Notes under the pieces: generated by a model
What the model was told of the DNA's origin: nothing
Seen by the model: only the letters and a program-made list of their open reading frames with translations
Databases searched by the model: none
Made by a program: the position numbers and the translations under genes
NCBI GenBank assembly: GCA_021158865.1
Contig: JAGGSX010000118.1
Coordinates: 1-9,718 of the forward strand
Length of the DNA stretch: 9,718 nt
Direction: 5' to 3'
From: Thermoplasmata archaeon
GTDB taxonomy: Archaea > Thermoplasmatota > E2 > UBA202 > JdFR-43
Shown here: positions 1 through 7,610 of the stretch, piece by piece
How the letters are laid out: every line of letters starts with the position of its first letter
Position numbering within the stretch: the stretch's first letter is position 1

Positions 1-4
1 ATTT

Positions 5-1261
5 ATGTATGATAAGATGGATATTGAAAATGTAATTGAAGAAATTTTGGATAGCGTTGAAGCAGATAGAGAGGAAATTGAAAAAAAATTGAAAGAATTT
101 TTAGATTATGGCGTTCCATTGGAGCAGGCTAAAAATGCATTGATAAGGAAATATGGAAGTGGAGTAAAAGAAAAGAAAATCAAAGACATTAAAATGAACG
201 AGAGGGGGATATCAACAATTGCAAAAATAATCACAATTGAAGAAAGGGAAGTGGAAGTTAAGGGAAAAAATAAAAAAATTTATCGTGGTTTGCTTGGAGA
301 TGAGACAGCTGTCATACCTTTTACAGCATGGAAAGATTTTGGTTTGCAGAGGGGAGATGTAGTAAAAATACAAAATGCTTCATCAAGTGAGTGGCAAGGT
401 CAGCCACGCATTAGTTTATCAGAATGGACAAATATAGAAAAAATTGATGAAGATATAGAATTGGTCAAAAGAGAAGCGAGGAAATATAACATAATTGATT
501 TAAGTCCCGGCAAATCAAATGTTGAAGTTAGAGGAAAAATAGTAAGTATTGAGCCGAGAGAAGTCAATATTGGTGAAGAGAAAAAAACTTTATATTCCGG
601 CATTTTGGAAGATGAAACAGGGAAGATAACATTCACAGCATGGAAAGATTTTGGTTTGCAGGCAGGAAATGCAATAAAAATAAAAGGAGGATATGTAAGA
701 AGTTGGCGTGGCGCCCCCCAATTAATATTTGATGAAAATTCAGAAGTTGAAAAGATTGATGAAGATATAAAATATGAGCCCTATGTTATTCCGTTGTATA
801 AAGTGGTAGAGAGAGGAGGCGGCATAGATTTACTCATGGAAGGGCTTATACTTGATATAAGGCATGATTCAGGTATAATATTCAGATGCCCGAAATGCGG
901 CAGGCGGCTCAGAGAGGGAATTTGTGATGAACATGGGCAAGTAGATGGTGTGCCGGATTTCAGGATAAGGGCTTTGGTTGATGATGGAACAGGGGCTGTA
1001 GATGTTATATTTGATAGAAAAAATTCTGAAGCATTGATGGAAAAAAGTATGGATGATTTTATGAAAGTTGCAGAGGAAGCAATGGATTACGGAATAATTT
1101 ATGATGAGATAGTTGATAAACTTCTTGCAACTCCTGTTAGGGTGTTGGGTGATTCAATACAGAGTGATTTCATTGTATCGGTAATTGCAAAAAAAGTTGA
1201 AAAAGTTAAACCATTGATTAATGAAGAAGTCGAAGAAATTTTGATGGAGCTGGGTGGATAA
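5..1261 (+). CDS. Replication protein A, large subunit (three OB folds plus zinc finger)
   Basis: Single-stranded DNA-binding protein of the archaeal RPA1 family (COG1599 type), which coats ssDNA during replication, repair and recombination. The 418 residues show a charged helical N-terminal segment (about 5-50), a first OB fold (about 66-145), a second OB fold (about 172-250) and a third domain (about 272-400). The third domain carries a zinc site C295-x2-C298-x8-C307-x2-H310, typical of archaeal RPAs. OB1 and OB2 are clear duplicates: both contain FTAWKDFGLQ and both are followed by EKIDEDI. The start is uncertain because only four bases precede the ATG at 5; an ATG at 17 (MDIENV) is an alternative, and the frame is open to the window edge. 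The stop TAA is one base before the ATG of the RPA-associated gene, so the two are almost certainly translated from one message. The family call is firm; the exact N terminus is not. Confidence 0.93.
   Translation: MYDKMDIENVIEEILDSVEADREEIEKKLKEFLDYGVPLEQAKNALIRKYGSGVKEKKIKDIKMNERGISTIAKIITIEEREVEVKGKNKKIYRGLLGDETAVIPFTAWKDFGLQRGDVVKIQNASSSEWQGQPRISLSEWTNIEKIDEDIELVKREARKYNIIDLSPGKSNVEVRGKIVSIEPREVNIGEEKKTLYSGILEDETGKITFTAWKDFGLQAGNAIKIKGGYVRSWRGAPQLIFDENSEVEKIDEDIKYEPYVIPLYKVVERGGGIDLLMEGLILDIRHDSGIIFRCPKCGRRLREGICDEHGQVDGVPDFRIRALVDDGTGAVDVIFDRKNSEALMEKSMDDFMKVAEEAMDYGIIYDEIVDKLLATPVRVLGDSIQSDFIVSVIAKKVEKVKPLINEEVEEILMELGG
323..349 (+). repeat. Exact 27-base direct repeat, copy 1 (OB fold 1)
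   Basis: This stretch encodes the TAWKDFGLQ segment of the first OB fold. It is identical base for base to 635-661 in the second OB fold, 312 bases downstream, although the two domains differ considerably elsewhere. It arose from the internal duplication; the exact identity may reflect recent gene conversion between the two OB folds. Confidence 0.9.
635..661 (+). repeat. Exact 27-base direct repeat, copy 2 (OB fold 2)
   Basis: This is the second copy of the repeat at 323-349, in the same reading frame, encoding the same nine residues of the second OB fold. A further near-match follows each copy: the codons for KIDEDI at about 440-457 and 752-769 share the run attgatgaagatata. Confidence 0.9.
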
Positions 1262-1262
1262 A

Positions 1263-2084
1263 ATGAGAGAGCCATCATGGAGAATTTTTGCTGCAGAATA
1301 TAATGATGCAAACCATGTAATTCACGGAAAGGAAGAGAAGGCACCAAAATATGTAATAACTCCTTTAGGGGCTAAAGTTAACAGGCTTTTTATTGTTGGT
1401 GTTCTTACTGATGTTGAAAACATTGGAAAAGAGGGGATAAGATGGAGGGCGAGGATAGCAGACCCAACAGGAATACATAATGTATATGCCGAACCATTTA
1501 ATCCAGAAGTTGCTACAATTCTTTCAGATATGGAAAGCCCGAGTTATGTTGCTGTTGTCGGAAAAGTAAGAATATATGAGCCAGAAGAGGGGACACTGTA
1601 TCTTTCTGTAAGAGCTGAAAATATCAAAAATGTTGATTCAATGACAAGAGACTACTGGATTTTACAGGCTTCAAAAAATTTGAAAATGAGAATTGATGCA
1701 ATAAGAGATGCGATGAACATGGACATGCCTTCAATAAGACAGCTTAAACAATTGGGATATCCAAGCAGGGTGGCGGAAGGCGTCATAGAGGCAATAAAAT
1801 TTTATAAAGATATTGATATAGAGCATTATGAATTTTTGCTTAGAGAAGCTTTATCATATATAACAAGTGAAAAGAAGGAAAGAAAAGATATTGGAGATGC
1901 AGAAGATAAGATGCTGGAAATAATAAATGAAATGCAGGTTGAAGAGGGTGTGGAATGGGATAAGATTATAGAAGCAGCTCAAAAAATTGGAATTGAAAAA
2001 GAAATTGCAGAAGAAGCCATATCCTCTTTAATGGATAAGGGAATAATTTATGAGCCAGAACTTGGAAAAATAAAATTGGTATAA
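1263..2084 (+). CDS. RPA-associated protein (OB fold plus C-terminal winged helix)
   Basis: Partner subunit of archaeal RPA (COG3390 / RPA3-like family), 273 residues from the ATG at 1263. The family N terminus is recognisable: REPSWRIFAAEYNDA, then KAPKYVITPLGAKVNRLFIVGVLT leading into an OB fold (about residues 37-125). A central helical region (about 130-200) is followed by a C-terminal domain (about 213-273) that reads as a winged helix: DKMLEIINEM, then an EGVEWDKIIEAA helix, then IAEEAISSLMDKGIIYEPELG. This is the layout of the RPA32 C-terminal protein-interaction domain. A GTG at 1254 in the same frame would give three extra residues and overlap the RPA1 stop. I prefer the ATG at 1263 because the SD-like GGTGG at 1252-1256 is well spaced for it and family members begin near this point. 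It ends 20 bases from the convergent DP2 gene. Confidence 0.92.
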   Translation: MREPSWRIFAAEYNDANHVIHGKEEKAPKYVITPLGAKVNRLFIVGVLTDVENIGKEGIRWRARIADPTGIHNVYAEPFNPEVATILSDMESPSYVAVVGKVRIYEPEEGTLYLSVRAENIKNVDSMTRDYWILQASKNLKMRIDAIRDAMNMDMPSIRQLKQLGYPSRVAEGVIEAIKFYKDIDIEHYEFLLREALSYITSEKKERKDIGDAEDKMLEIINEMQVEEGVEWDKIIEAAQKIGIEKEIAEEAISSLMDKGIIYEPELGKIKLV

Positions 2085-2098
2085 ATTTGAAGTATTTG

Positions 2099-2104
2099 AA
2101 AAAA
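2099..2104 (-). terminator. T-rich terminator of the DP2 gene
   Basis: On the minus strand a run of six T follows the DP2 stop codon directly, and another T-rich run (2109-2114) precedes the stop. Oligo-T runs without a hairpin are the usual archaeal transcription terminators. The 20-base gap to the convergent RPA gene leaves little room for anything else. Confidence 0.5.
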
Positions 2105-5100
2105 TTACAAAAAATCTTGCAATGTTGTGTCTTTAACCTTATCATTTTGAAACAATGAGTTAACAAATTTTTCAAATAGCATAATCCTTTGCTTTGTATA
2201 TTCTGGAATATCATACTTTTTTATGAGTTCTTTTGCCGGTTCTAAATATTTTTTGATTGATTTCTCATGAACAGTCATAATTATTTTTCCTCCACAATAG
2301 GGGCATTTCCCACTTAGTGGCATCCTTCTAAACTTTTTGTTGCATTTTATGCATCTAAATTGCTGTCTTGTAAATGCCCTCATATTCCCCATTAAATCTG
2401 GAAGAAAATGAGTTTGTATCACCCTGCTTGCCACATCACCTTCATCAACAGCTCTTATCTTTGTTGCAAGTTCCATCTGAGAATTCAATTTATCTTCCAT
2501 TTTTTTCAATAATTTATATGCAGATGTTTTTGGAGCCATCGTTATGTTTTTTGTGTCATGTGTGAATCCAAAATTTTTATATTCCATCCCAGTTCCAATT
2601 CTTGAAGAAACTAAATCCATCATATCTTCCAATTCTTTTGGATGTGGATATTTCATTGTCGCTCTAAAAAATTTTAATGGGTATCGGCTCATCAAATCAA
2701 TATTCAGAGCTTCTTTATCAATTTCTGCAGGATTTATTCTTGTTGCAATGACAATCGGTAAGTCCATTTTCCCCCCTCTTTTTTCTGGAATATATTCATA
2801 AGAAAAATTTATCAGAACATCAAGCAAAAGCATGATTGTATCCTCATCGCCATCACAATTGCGGCGCTTGGCGGCGTGGAAAAATGGGTGGGCGGCGCAA
2901 ACATTGGCGTCGATAAATCCGATTATTCTTCCTGTTATTCCTGCTGATGTATGGGGTGATAGCCCTATGACAAGATGGCCAATTAAATCTTCAGGTTTTT
3001 TAGCATTGTAAAAAGATTTCATTCCATATAATTTTTCCAGCATTTCATCAATGAATTTTGCAACTTTCAGTAAATATTCTCCTGCTTTTTTTGATGGTAT
3101 TATATCTTGGGGCTTTATCTCGCATATTTGGTCTTCTTTTTTTAAAGGATTTCCCTCCCAATCATATCTATATCCTAAAGAATGGAGTTTTTCTATACTT
3201 GTTCCTATCTCATAGGGTTTGAAATGAGTTATTGGAATATTTGTCATATCAAAACGGGCTGTTCCATCTTTGAAGACATGCACTCCATGTTTAGCCCTTA
3301 TCAAACCTTTTTCAATTGTTTCTGGTATTTTATTTGAAGAAGAAAGCCCTATAACTCCTTTAACTTTTTTTGGAATTTCTATGCCAAGTTTTTCCCCAAC
3401 TTTTTTTAATTCATGGCTTGGCTTTATTTTGAATTTTTTTATTTTTCCTGTAAAATATGTATTGCTACCGCATTTAGGACATTTTACTTTGTATGTTATA
3501 TATCCACATTTTTCACATTTTCTTTCTCCAATTTCAGCTTCAATTTCATTGGCAACATTTATGAGCCTTTCTCTTCCTCCAGCCTCACCAACAGGAAAGA
3601 GAACATGGGGTTTTGCTCTCATTTCTCTTGCAGCAGCTTTTTCGGGTCTTCCCATCCTTGCTCCTATCCTATGGAGGGCTTTTGGCATTATTTTTATTCC
3701 AGCAAGCTCGTTTATTATATCCATTGCTTCTTCTTTATTACTATTCCTTTTTTCAATAATTTTTTCATTTTCAATTTCAAACCCAAGACTTTTTATTAAG
3801 GCGTATGGCTTTTCAATTATGTAATAATCTCTCTCAAAATGTAAGATTCCAAGATTGAGCAAAATTTCCTTCAATTTTTTATCTTTTTCTAAATAAATTT
3901 TTTTATCTTTATACATTGCATTTTTTACAGCTTTTTTTAAATAAAATATCTCTTCTTTTCCAACATCATGCCAGAAATATGTATATAAGGGATGTAATGG
4001 AACATCATATTTTTCTGAAATTTCAAAAGCTTCCTTTGGATTTGGTATGCCATCATAATGAAAACCTTTTTCCTCCAATTCCTGAATCCACCATTCATGG
4101 CAATAGCTTGCTTGAAGCAAAGTTGCATTATTTTCCACAAATTCGCCAAATGGGATTAATATTTCACCCAGATCTATGATTTCTTTAACCTTTCCTTTAA
4201 TCTTTTTTGCTTCTTCTATGCTTTTAACTTGAATGAAATCTCCATTTTCAAGGAGAACTGTTGGAGCATCTATTGTATCACACGGAGTTGCGACGGTTCC
4301 TTTGCCCGGTTTTTCTGTTTTCAACTGAGTTCCAATAGCAATGAATTCATTTAATAGATACATGGTTGATGGATGAATTGCAGTTGCTGCCAGCCCACAA
4401 GTTCTGCATCTTCCATATCTCAATCGAAATCCACCTTTACGGGATGGATGGCTCAAAACAGGCCGTCCAGCAATCAAATCTTCAATATACTTGTTAAAAG
4501 CAAACTCTTTTTTTCCTTCATGTAAAAATTTTTCAAGAAAGCCCCATCCTTTTAGTCCCAAGTTAGAGACATGCTTCAAAATTTTTGGAGCTTTTTGGCT
4601 CAGCCCTTCTGCTATAACAAGGCAGGCACCGCCCCTTATCTTATTTGTTTTTATTCTCGGTAAATCTCTTTTTCCCATAACTTCTCTATCTTCTGTTGCC
4701 TCTCCATTAATACATACAGGACAATTTCTGACAATTGTTTCTATTTCTTCTGGAGATGGTAGATATTGCAGATGGGATATCCTATCATATAAAGGTATTT
4801 CTTCTTTATACCTTTCCACTTCATCTTCTGTTGGCTTATATCTATCTATCCCTATTTTTCTTCTAACAACATCTGCAATTAAAACGCTCATAGCTTCTCC
4901 AGTTCCTCCAGCAGATCTTATTGGACCTGCAAAATATAAATCCACATAATGGCTTCCGTCATTGTTTTTTCCTATTTCTACTTTCGATATGCCTTCTATC
5001 GGAGCAACTAAAACGCCTTCTGTCAATATTGCTAAGCCCGTCCTTACAGATTGTTCAACAATTTTTGCAAAACTTCCTTCCATACTTTCAGCTATTTCAA

Positions 5101-5326
5101 CAGCTATTTGGATGGCAGTTTCTTCTCTGCCTTTCTCTTTCAAATATTTTCTTATCTTTCTCGCAATACCTTTTGGACCAACCAATTCTTCAACTCTTTC
5201 AGCCAAATCTTTTGCAAAAGATATTTCTACATGTTGTCTTGGGTCAAATCCTTTTTTTCTTGCAGCAACTGCAACATTATATGTACTCTTTATTTTTTCT
5301 TCTATCTCTTTAAAATATTCATCCAC
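2105..5326 (-). CDS. polC: DNA polymerase D (polymerase II), large catalytic subunit DP2
   Basis: Catalytic subunit of the archaea-specific replicative polymerase PolD, which works with the exonuclease subunit DP1 (not in this window). The 1073 residues are the usual intein-free size. The catalytic motif of the double-psi beta-barrel core is N823-C-D-G-D-E-D, with D825 and D827 as the metal-binding aspartates. Other family blocks are YFAGPIRSAGGTGEA (131-145), RMGRPEKAA (557-565) and GLSPHTSAGITGRIIGF (788-804). Candidate zinc cysteines are C202/C205, C307/C310, C604/C607/C616/C619, and a C-terminal finger C992/C995/C1008/C1011. The last eight residues DTTLQDFL fit a PCNA-interacting (PIP-like) tail with Asp in place of the usual Gln. 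The start is GTG (5326-5324); no in-frame ATG lies close by, and MDEYFKEIEE matches the family N terminus. There is no SD, but a TATA-like box lies 24-25 bases upstream, so the message is probably leaderless. A GC-rich codon patch covers residues 805-822. Confidence 0.97.
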   Translation of the reverse strand: MDEYFKEIEEKIKSTYNVAVAARKKGFDPRQHVEISFAKDLAERVEELVGPKGIARKIRKYLKEKGREETAIQIAVEIAESMEGSFAKIVEQSVRTGLAILTEGVLVAPIEGISKVEIGKNNDGSHYVDLYFAGPIRSAGGTGEAMSVLIADVVRRKIGIDRYKPTEDEVERYKEEIPLYDRISHLQYLPSPEEIETIVRNCPVCINGEATEDREVMGKRDLPRIKTNKIRGGACLVIAEGLSQKAPKILKHVSNLGLKGWGFLEKFLHEGKKEFAFNKYIEDLIAGRPVLSHPSRKGGFRLRYGRCRTCGLAATAIHPSTMYLLNEFIAIGTQLKTEKPGKGTVATPCDTIDAPTVLLENGDFIQVKSIEEAKKIKGKVKEIIDLGEILIPFGEFVENNATLLQASYCHEWWIQELEEKGFHYDGIPNPKEAFEISEKYDVPLHPLYTYFWHDVGKEEIFYLKKAVKNAMYKDKKIYLEKDKKLKEILLNLGILHFERDYYIIEKPYALIKSLGFEIENEKIIEKRNSNKEEAMDIINELAGIKIMPKALHRIGARMGRPEKAAAREMRAKPHVLFPVGEAGGRERLINVANEIEAEIGERKCEKCGYITYKVKCPKCGSNTYFTGKIKKFKIKPSHELKKVGEKLGIEIPKKVKGVIGLSSSNKIPETIEKGLIRAKHGVHVFKDGTARFDMTNIPITHFKPYEIGTSIEKLHSLGYRYDWEGNPLKKEDQICEIKPQDIIPSKKAGEYLLKVAKFIDEMLEKLYGMKSFYNAKKPEDLIGHLVIGLSPHTSAGITGRIIGFIDANVCAAHPFFHAAKRRNCDGDEDTIMLLLDVLINFSYEYIPEKRGGKMDLPIVIATRINPAEIDKEALNIDLMSRYPLKFFRATMKYPHPKELEDMMDLVSSRIGTGMEYKNFGFTHDTKNITMAPKTSAYKLLKKMEDKLNSQMELATKIRAVDEGDVASRVIQTHFLPDLMGNMRAFTRQQFRCIKCNKKFRRMPLSGKCPYCGGKIIMTVHEKSIKKYLEPAKELIKKYDIPEYTKQRIMLFEKFVNSLFQNDKVKDTTLQDFL

Positions 5327-5346
5327 ACTTGGAAATAAAAAAGAGG

Positions 5347-5354
5347 GTATAAAA
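5347..5354 (-). promoter_or_regulatory. TATA-like box for the DP2 gene
   Basis: Minus-strand TTTTATAC is centred about 24-25 bases before the GTG start, the spacing expected if transcription begins at or next to the start codon. No Shine-Dalgarno sequence is present, in keeping with a leaderless mRNA. It lies in the 113-base region shared with the divergent carbamate kinase gene. Confidence 0.5.
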
Positions 5355-5391
5355 TTTATTGAATTACTTTCTCCAAATTTCTATTGCATTC

Positions 5392-5401
5392 CTTTATAAA
5401 T
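5392..5401 (+). promoter_or_regulatory. TATA-like box upstream of carbamate kinase
   Basis: CTTTATAAAT is the best TATA-like element on the plus strand of the divergent intergenic region. Its centre is about 43 bases before the kinase ATG at 5440, but only about 23 bases before an ATG at 5420 that opens a seven-codon ORF. A second, weaker AT-rich element (TAATATAT, 5414-5421) is centred about 22 bases before the kinase ATG and could instead drive a leaderless kinase message. Confidence 0.45.
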
Positions 5402-5419
5402 TTTTCAAATTACTAATAT

Positions 5420-5443
5420 ATGGGAAAGATATTACTATTATGA
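5420..5443 (+). other. Possible seven-codon leader ORF overlapping the kinase start
   Basis: ATG at 5420 opens MGKILLL followed by TGA at 5441-5443. The stop overlaps the carbamate kinase start codon in the sequence ATGA. The ORF is in a different frame from the kinase. Its ATG sits at the spacing from the 5392-5401 TATA box that the other promoters here show for leaderless starts. It could couple translation of the kinase to a leaderless initiation event, or it could be chance in an AT-rich leader. Confidence 0.25.
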
Positions 5444-6363
5444 AAGCTGTTGTTGCCCTTGGAGGAAATGCAATCGTAGGAAAAGAACGGAAAGCAAGCA
5501 TTGAAGAGCAATTTTATGCAACAAAAAGCAGTATGGCAGGAATTGTAAAAATGATAGAAAATGGGTGGGACATTGTCATAACTCATGGAAATGGTCCTCA
5601 GGTTGGAGCAATTTTATTGCAGCAAAAATTTGCTAAAGATATCATTCCTCCAATGCCATTACACGTATGCGTTTCTTTAAGTCAAGGGCAGATAGGCTAT
5701 ATGATACAACAATGTCTTGCAAATGAATTAAAAAAGAAAGCAATTAAAAAAAATGTTGCAACAGTTATAACTCAGGTTATGGTAAATAAAAATGATGAAG
5801 CATTCAAAAATCCAACAAAACCAATTGGACCAATCTATGGGAAGGAAGAAGCAGAGCAGATGAAAAAAAATTATATTATGGGAAAATATGGCGATGGCTA
5901 TCGCATCCTTGTTCCTTCTCCCGAACCAATCTCAATCGTTGAATCAGGTATAATAAAGCAAATTATTGAAGATGGTGGCATTGCCATTGCAGCGGGCGGC
6001 GGCGGCATCCCTGTTGTTGCTGAAAATGGTATGCTTGTTGGTATTGATGCAGTTATTGACAAAGACCTTGCTTCTGAAAAGTTGGCAAGTCAGATAAATG
6101 CTGATGCATTGCTAATTCTTACAGATGTGGAATATGTTTATTTAAATTATGGCAGGAGCGATGAGGAAAAAATAGAGGAAGCTACATTAAAAGAGATGGA
6201 GAAATATTATATGGAAGGAAATTTTCCAGCTGGTTCAATGGGCCCAAAAATAAAGGCTGCCATAAGATTTTTGAAAAATGGGGGCAAAGAAGCAATAATA
6301 ACTTCTATAGAAAAAGCGTGGGATGCAGTAAATAAAAAAGCTGGAACACATATATATAAATAG
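5440..6363 (+). CDS. arcC: Carbamate kinase
   Basis: Amino-acid kinase family enzyme interconverting carbamoyl phosphate + ADP and carbamate + ATP; in archaea it may run in either direction. The 307 residues are the usual length. Motifs in order: nucleotide/phosphate loop ALGGNA (6-11), THGNGPQVG (48-56), KPIGPIY (127-133), the PSPEP segment (159-163), AGGGGIPV (185-192), DKDLASEKLA (207-216) and GSMGPKIKAA (265-274). The frame is open upstream to 5359, but those 27 extra residues are hydrophobic and unlike the family; MKAVVALGGNA at 5440 is the family start. The gene is divergent from DP2 and ends in TAG 27 bases from the convergent hisS stop. No arginine deiminase or ornithine carbamoyltransferase gene is in the window, so the pathway (arginine or agmatine fermentation versus carbamoyl phosphate supply) is open. 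Confidence 0.95.
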   Translation: MKAVVALGGNAIVGKERKASIEEQFYATKSSMAGIVKMIENGWDIVITHGNGPQVGAILLQQKFAKDIIPPMPLHVCVSLSQGQIGYMIQQCLANELKKKAIKKNVATVITQVMVNKNDEAFKNPTKPIGPIYGKEEAEQMKKNYIMGKYGDGYRILVPSPEPISIVESGIIKQIIEDGGIAIAAGGGGIPVVAENGMLVGIDAVIDKDLASEKLASQINADALLILTDVEYVYLNYGRSDEEKIEEATLKEMEKYYMEGNFPAGSMGPKIKAAIRFLKNGGKEAIITSIEKAWDAVNKKAGTHIYK

Positions 6364-6374
6364 CCAATTATATA

Positions 6375-6380
6375 TTTTTT
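6375..6380 (+). terminator. Oligo-T terminator after carbamate kinase
   Basis: A run of six T lies 12 bases after the TAG stop, in the 27-base gap between the convergent arcC and hisS genes. It has no hairpin and fits the archaeal oligo-T terminator type. Confidence 0.45.
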
Positions 6381-6390
6381 AATACAGATG

Positions 6391-7590
6391 TTATAATCCA
6401 TCAGCAATCTTTTTTATTTCCGCCTCTTTTTGTTCTCCTTTTTCCATATCCTTAATCAAAACTTTGCCATTCTTCCATTCATCAGGAGCAATTATTATGG
6501 CTTTTTTCATCCCTTTTTTATTCGCATAGTCCAATGACTTTGATATATTACGAGACATTAAATCCATCTCAACTTTTATTCCATTTTTCCTAAGCAATCT
6601 TGAAATTTTTATTGCTTCTTTCAGCATTCCATTTATATATGCAATATAAATTGGCTTATCTTCTTCAAAAAATTTATAATTTTCCATTTCAAGTGCTATC
6701 ATTATTCTATCAAATCCGATTGCAAAACCAGCTGTGGAAATATGCTTCCCTCCAAGCAATGTAACAAGATTGTATTCGCCGCCGCCTGCAATCTGTTTTT
6801 CCGCTCCAAGTTTTGGTGCATCAATTTCAAAAACTGTTCCAATGTAATAATCTAAACCCCTTGCAATTGATAAATCGAGATTATATGGAATGGAATATTC
6901 ATCAAGCAAAGATAAAATTTCCTTCATTTTTTCAGCTTCTTTAAAATTAATTTCATTTATATCTCTTATTTCAATAAATTTTTTGAATTCATCCATATCT
7001 TCTTTTTTTAACTTCTTTTCAATTCCTTCAAAATCTTTTTTATCAATCAAACGCATCATTTCTTTATCATTTGCCCCTATTCCATCTAAAAAACGGCGTA
7101 GAATATCAAGATTTCCTATACGTAAGACAATATTTTTTAATCCTATACTTTTTAAAATATCATGAGCCATTGCAATAAGCTCTGCTATTGCTTCAACTCT
7201 ATTGCTTCCTATCAACTCGCATCCAAATTGCCAGAATTCACGATAACGGGCTTTTTGAGGGCGATCATATCTAAAGCAATTTCCAAAATAATAGAATTTT
7301 AATGGTTTTGCTTCCATCTGCAATTTTTCAACATACATTCTTATTACAGGGGCAGTAAGTTCCGGGCGTAAAGCAATTTTCCTTCCTGATTTATCCTCAA
7401 ATGCATATATTTCTTCAATTATCTGCTCTCCTGATTTTAATGTAAATAAATCAAGATATTCAATTGTTGGTGTTGCAATCTCTTCATATCCATATCCTTC
7501 AAAAATTTTTTTTATTTCATATTCAATCTGCCTTCTTTTAGCCATTTCATCCGGCAAAAAATCTCTTGTGCCACGTGGCTTTCCAATCAT
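6391..7590 (-). CDS. hisS: Histidyl-tRNA synthetase
   Basis: Class II aminoacyl-tRNA synthetase that charges tRNA-His, cytoplasmic. The 399 residues contain the complete set of elements. The start is KPRGTRDFLP (4-13). Motif 1 is the ATPTIEYLDLF region (39-49), followed by LRPELTAPVIRMY (74-86). Motif 2 is FRYDRPQKARYREFWQFG (106-123). The histidine-specific loop is ARGLDYYIGTVFEI (243-256), then AGGGEYN (268-274). Motif 3 is GFAIGFDRIMIALE (288-301). The C-terminal anticodon-binding domain spans about 313-399. With all catalytic motifs and the anticodon domain present, this is a true HisRS and not the HisZ paralogue. The ATG at 7590 is the natural start. It has no SD; a TATA-like box lies 24-25 bases upstream in the 30-base gap after the COG2403 gene. 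Confidence 0.97.
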   Translation of the reverse strand: MIGKPRGTRDFLPDEMAKRRQIEYEIKKIFEGYGYEEIATPTIEYLDLFTLKSGEQIIEEIYAFEDKSGRKIALRPELTAPVIRMYVEKLQMEAKPLKFYYFGNCFRYDRPQKARYREFWQFGCELIGSNRVEAIAELIAMAHDILKSIGLKNIVLRIGNLDILRRFLDGIGANDKEMMRLIDKKDFEGIEKKLKKEDMDEFKKFIEIRDINEINFKEAEKMKEILSLLDEYSIPYNLDLSIARGLDYYIGTVFEIDAPKLGAEKQIAGGGEYNLVTLLGGKHISTAGFAIGFDRIMIALEMENYKFFEEDKPIYIAYINGMLKEAIKISRLLRKNGIKVEMDLMSRNISKSLDYANKKGMKKAIIIAPDEWKNGKVLIKDMEKGEQKEAEIKKIADGL

Positions 7591-7610
7591 GATTTATAAT
7601 GCATGTCCAT

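Noticed and set aside
2820..2870. An intein within DP2, as found in some PolD large subunits.
   Set aside because: The RNCDGDED motif is uninterrupted and the protein has the intein-free length.
3270..3824. A 184-codon ORF on the plus strand opposite DP2, and several other long antisense ORFs in 4491-5399.
   Set aside because: They are shadows of the DP2 gene: rich in Phe, Ser and Leu as expected from the complement of Lys/Glu-rich coding sequence, with no domain similarity.
5359..5439. N-terminal 27-residue extension of carbamate kinase, hydrophobic and signal-like.
   Set aside because: The family starts at MKAVVALGGNA, and the extension overlaps the TATA-like boxes and the divergent promoter region, so it is not expected to be translated.
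5985..6015. GC-rich glycine-codon run in arcC (GGC repeated four times), considered as foreign DNA.
   Set aside because: It encodes the invariant AGGGG motif and similar GGC runs occur in hisS, so it is better explained by motif codon choice than by transfer.
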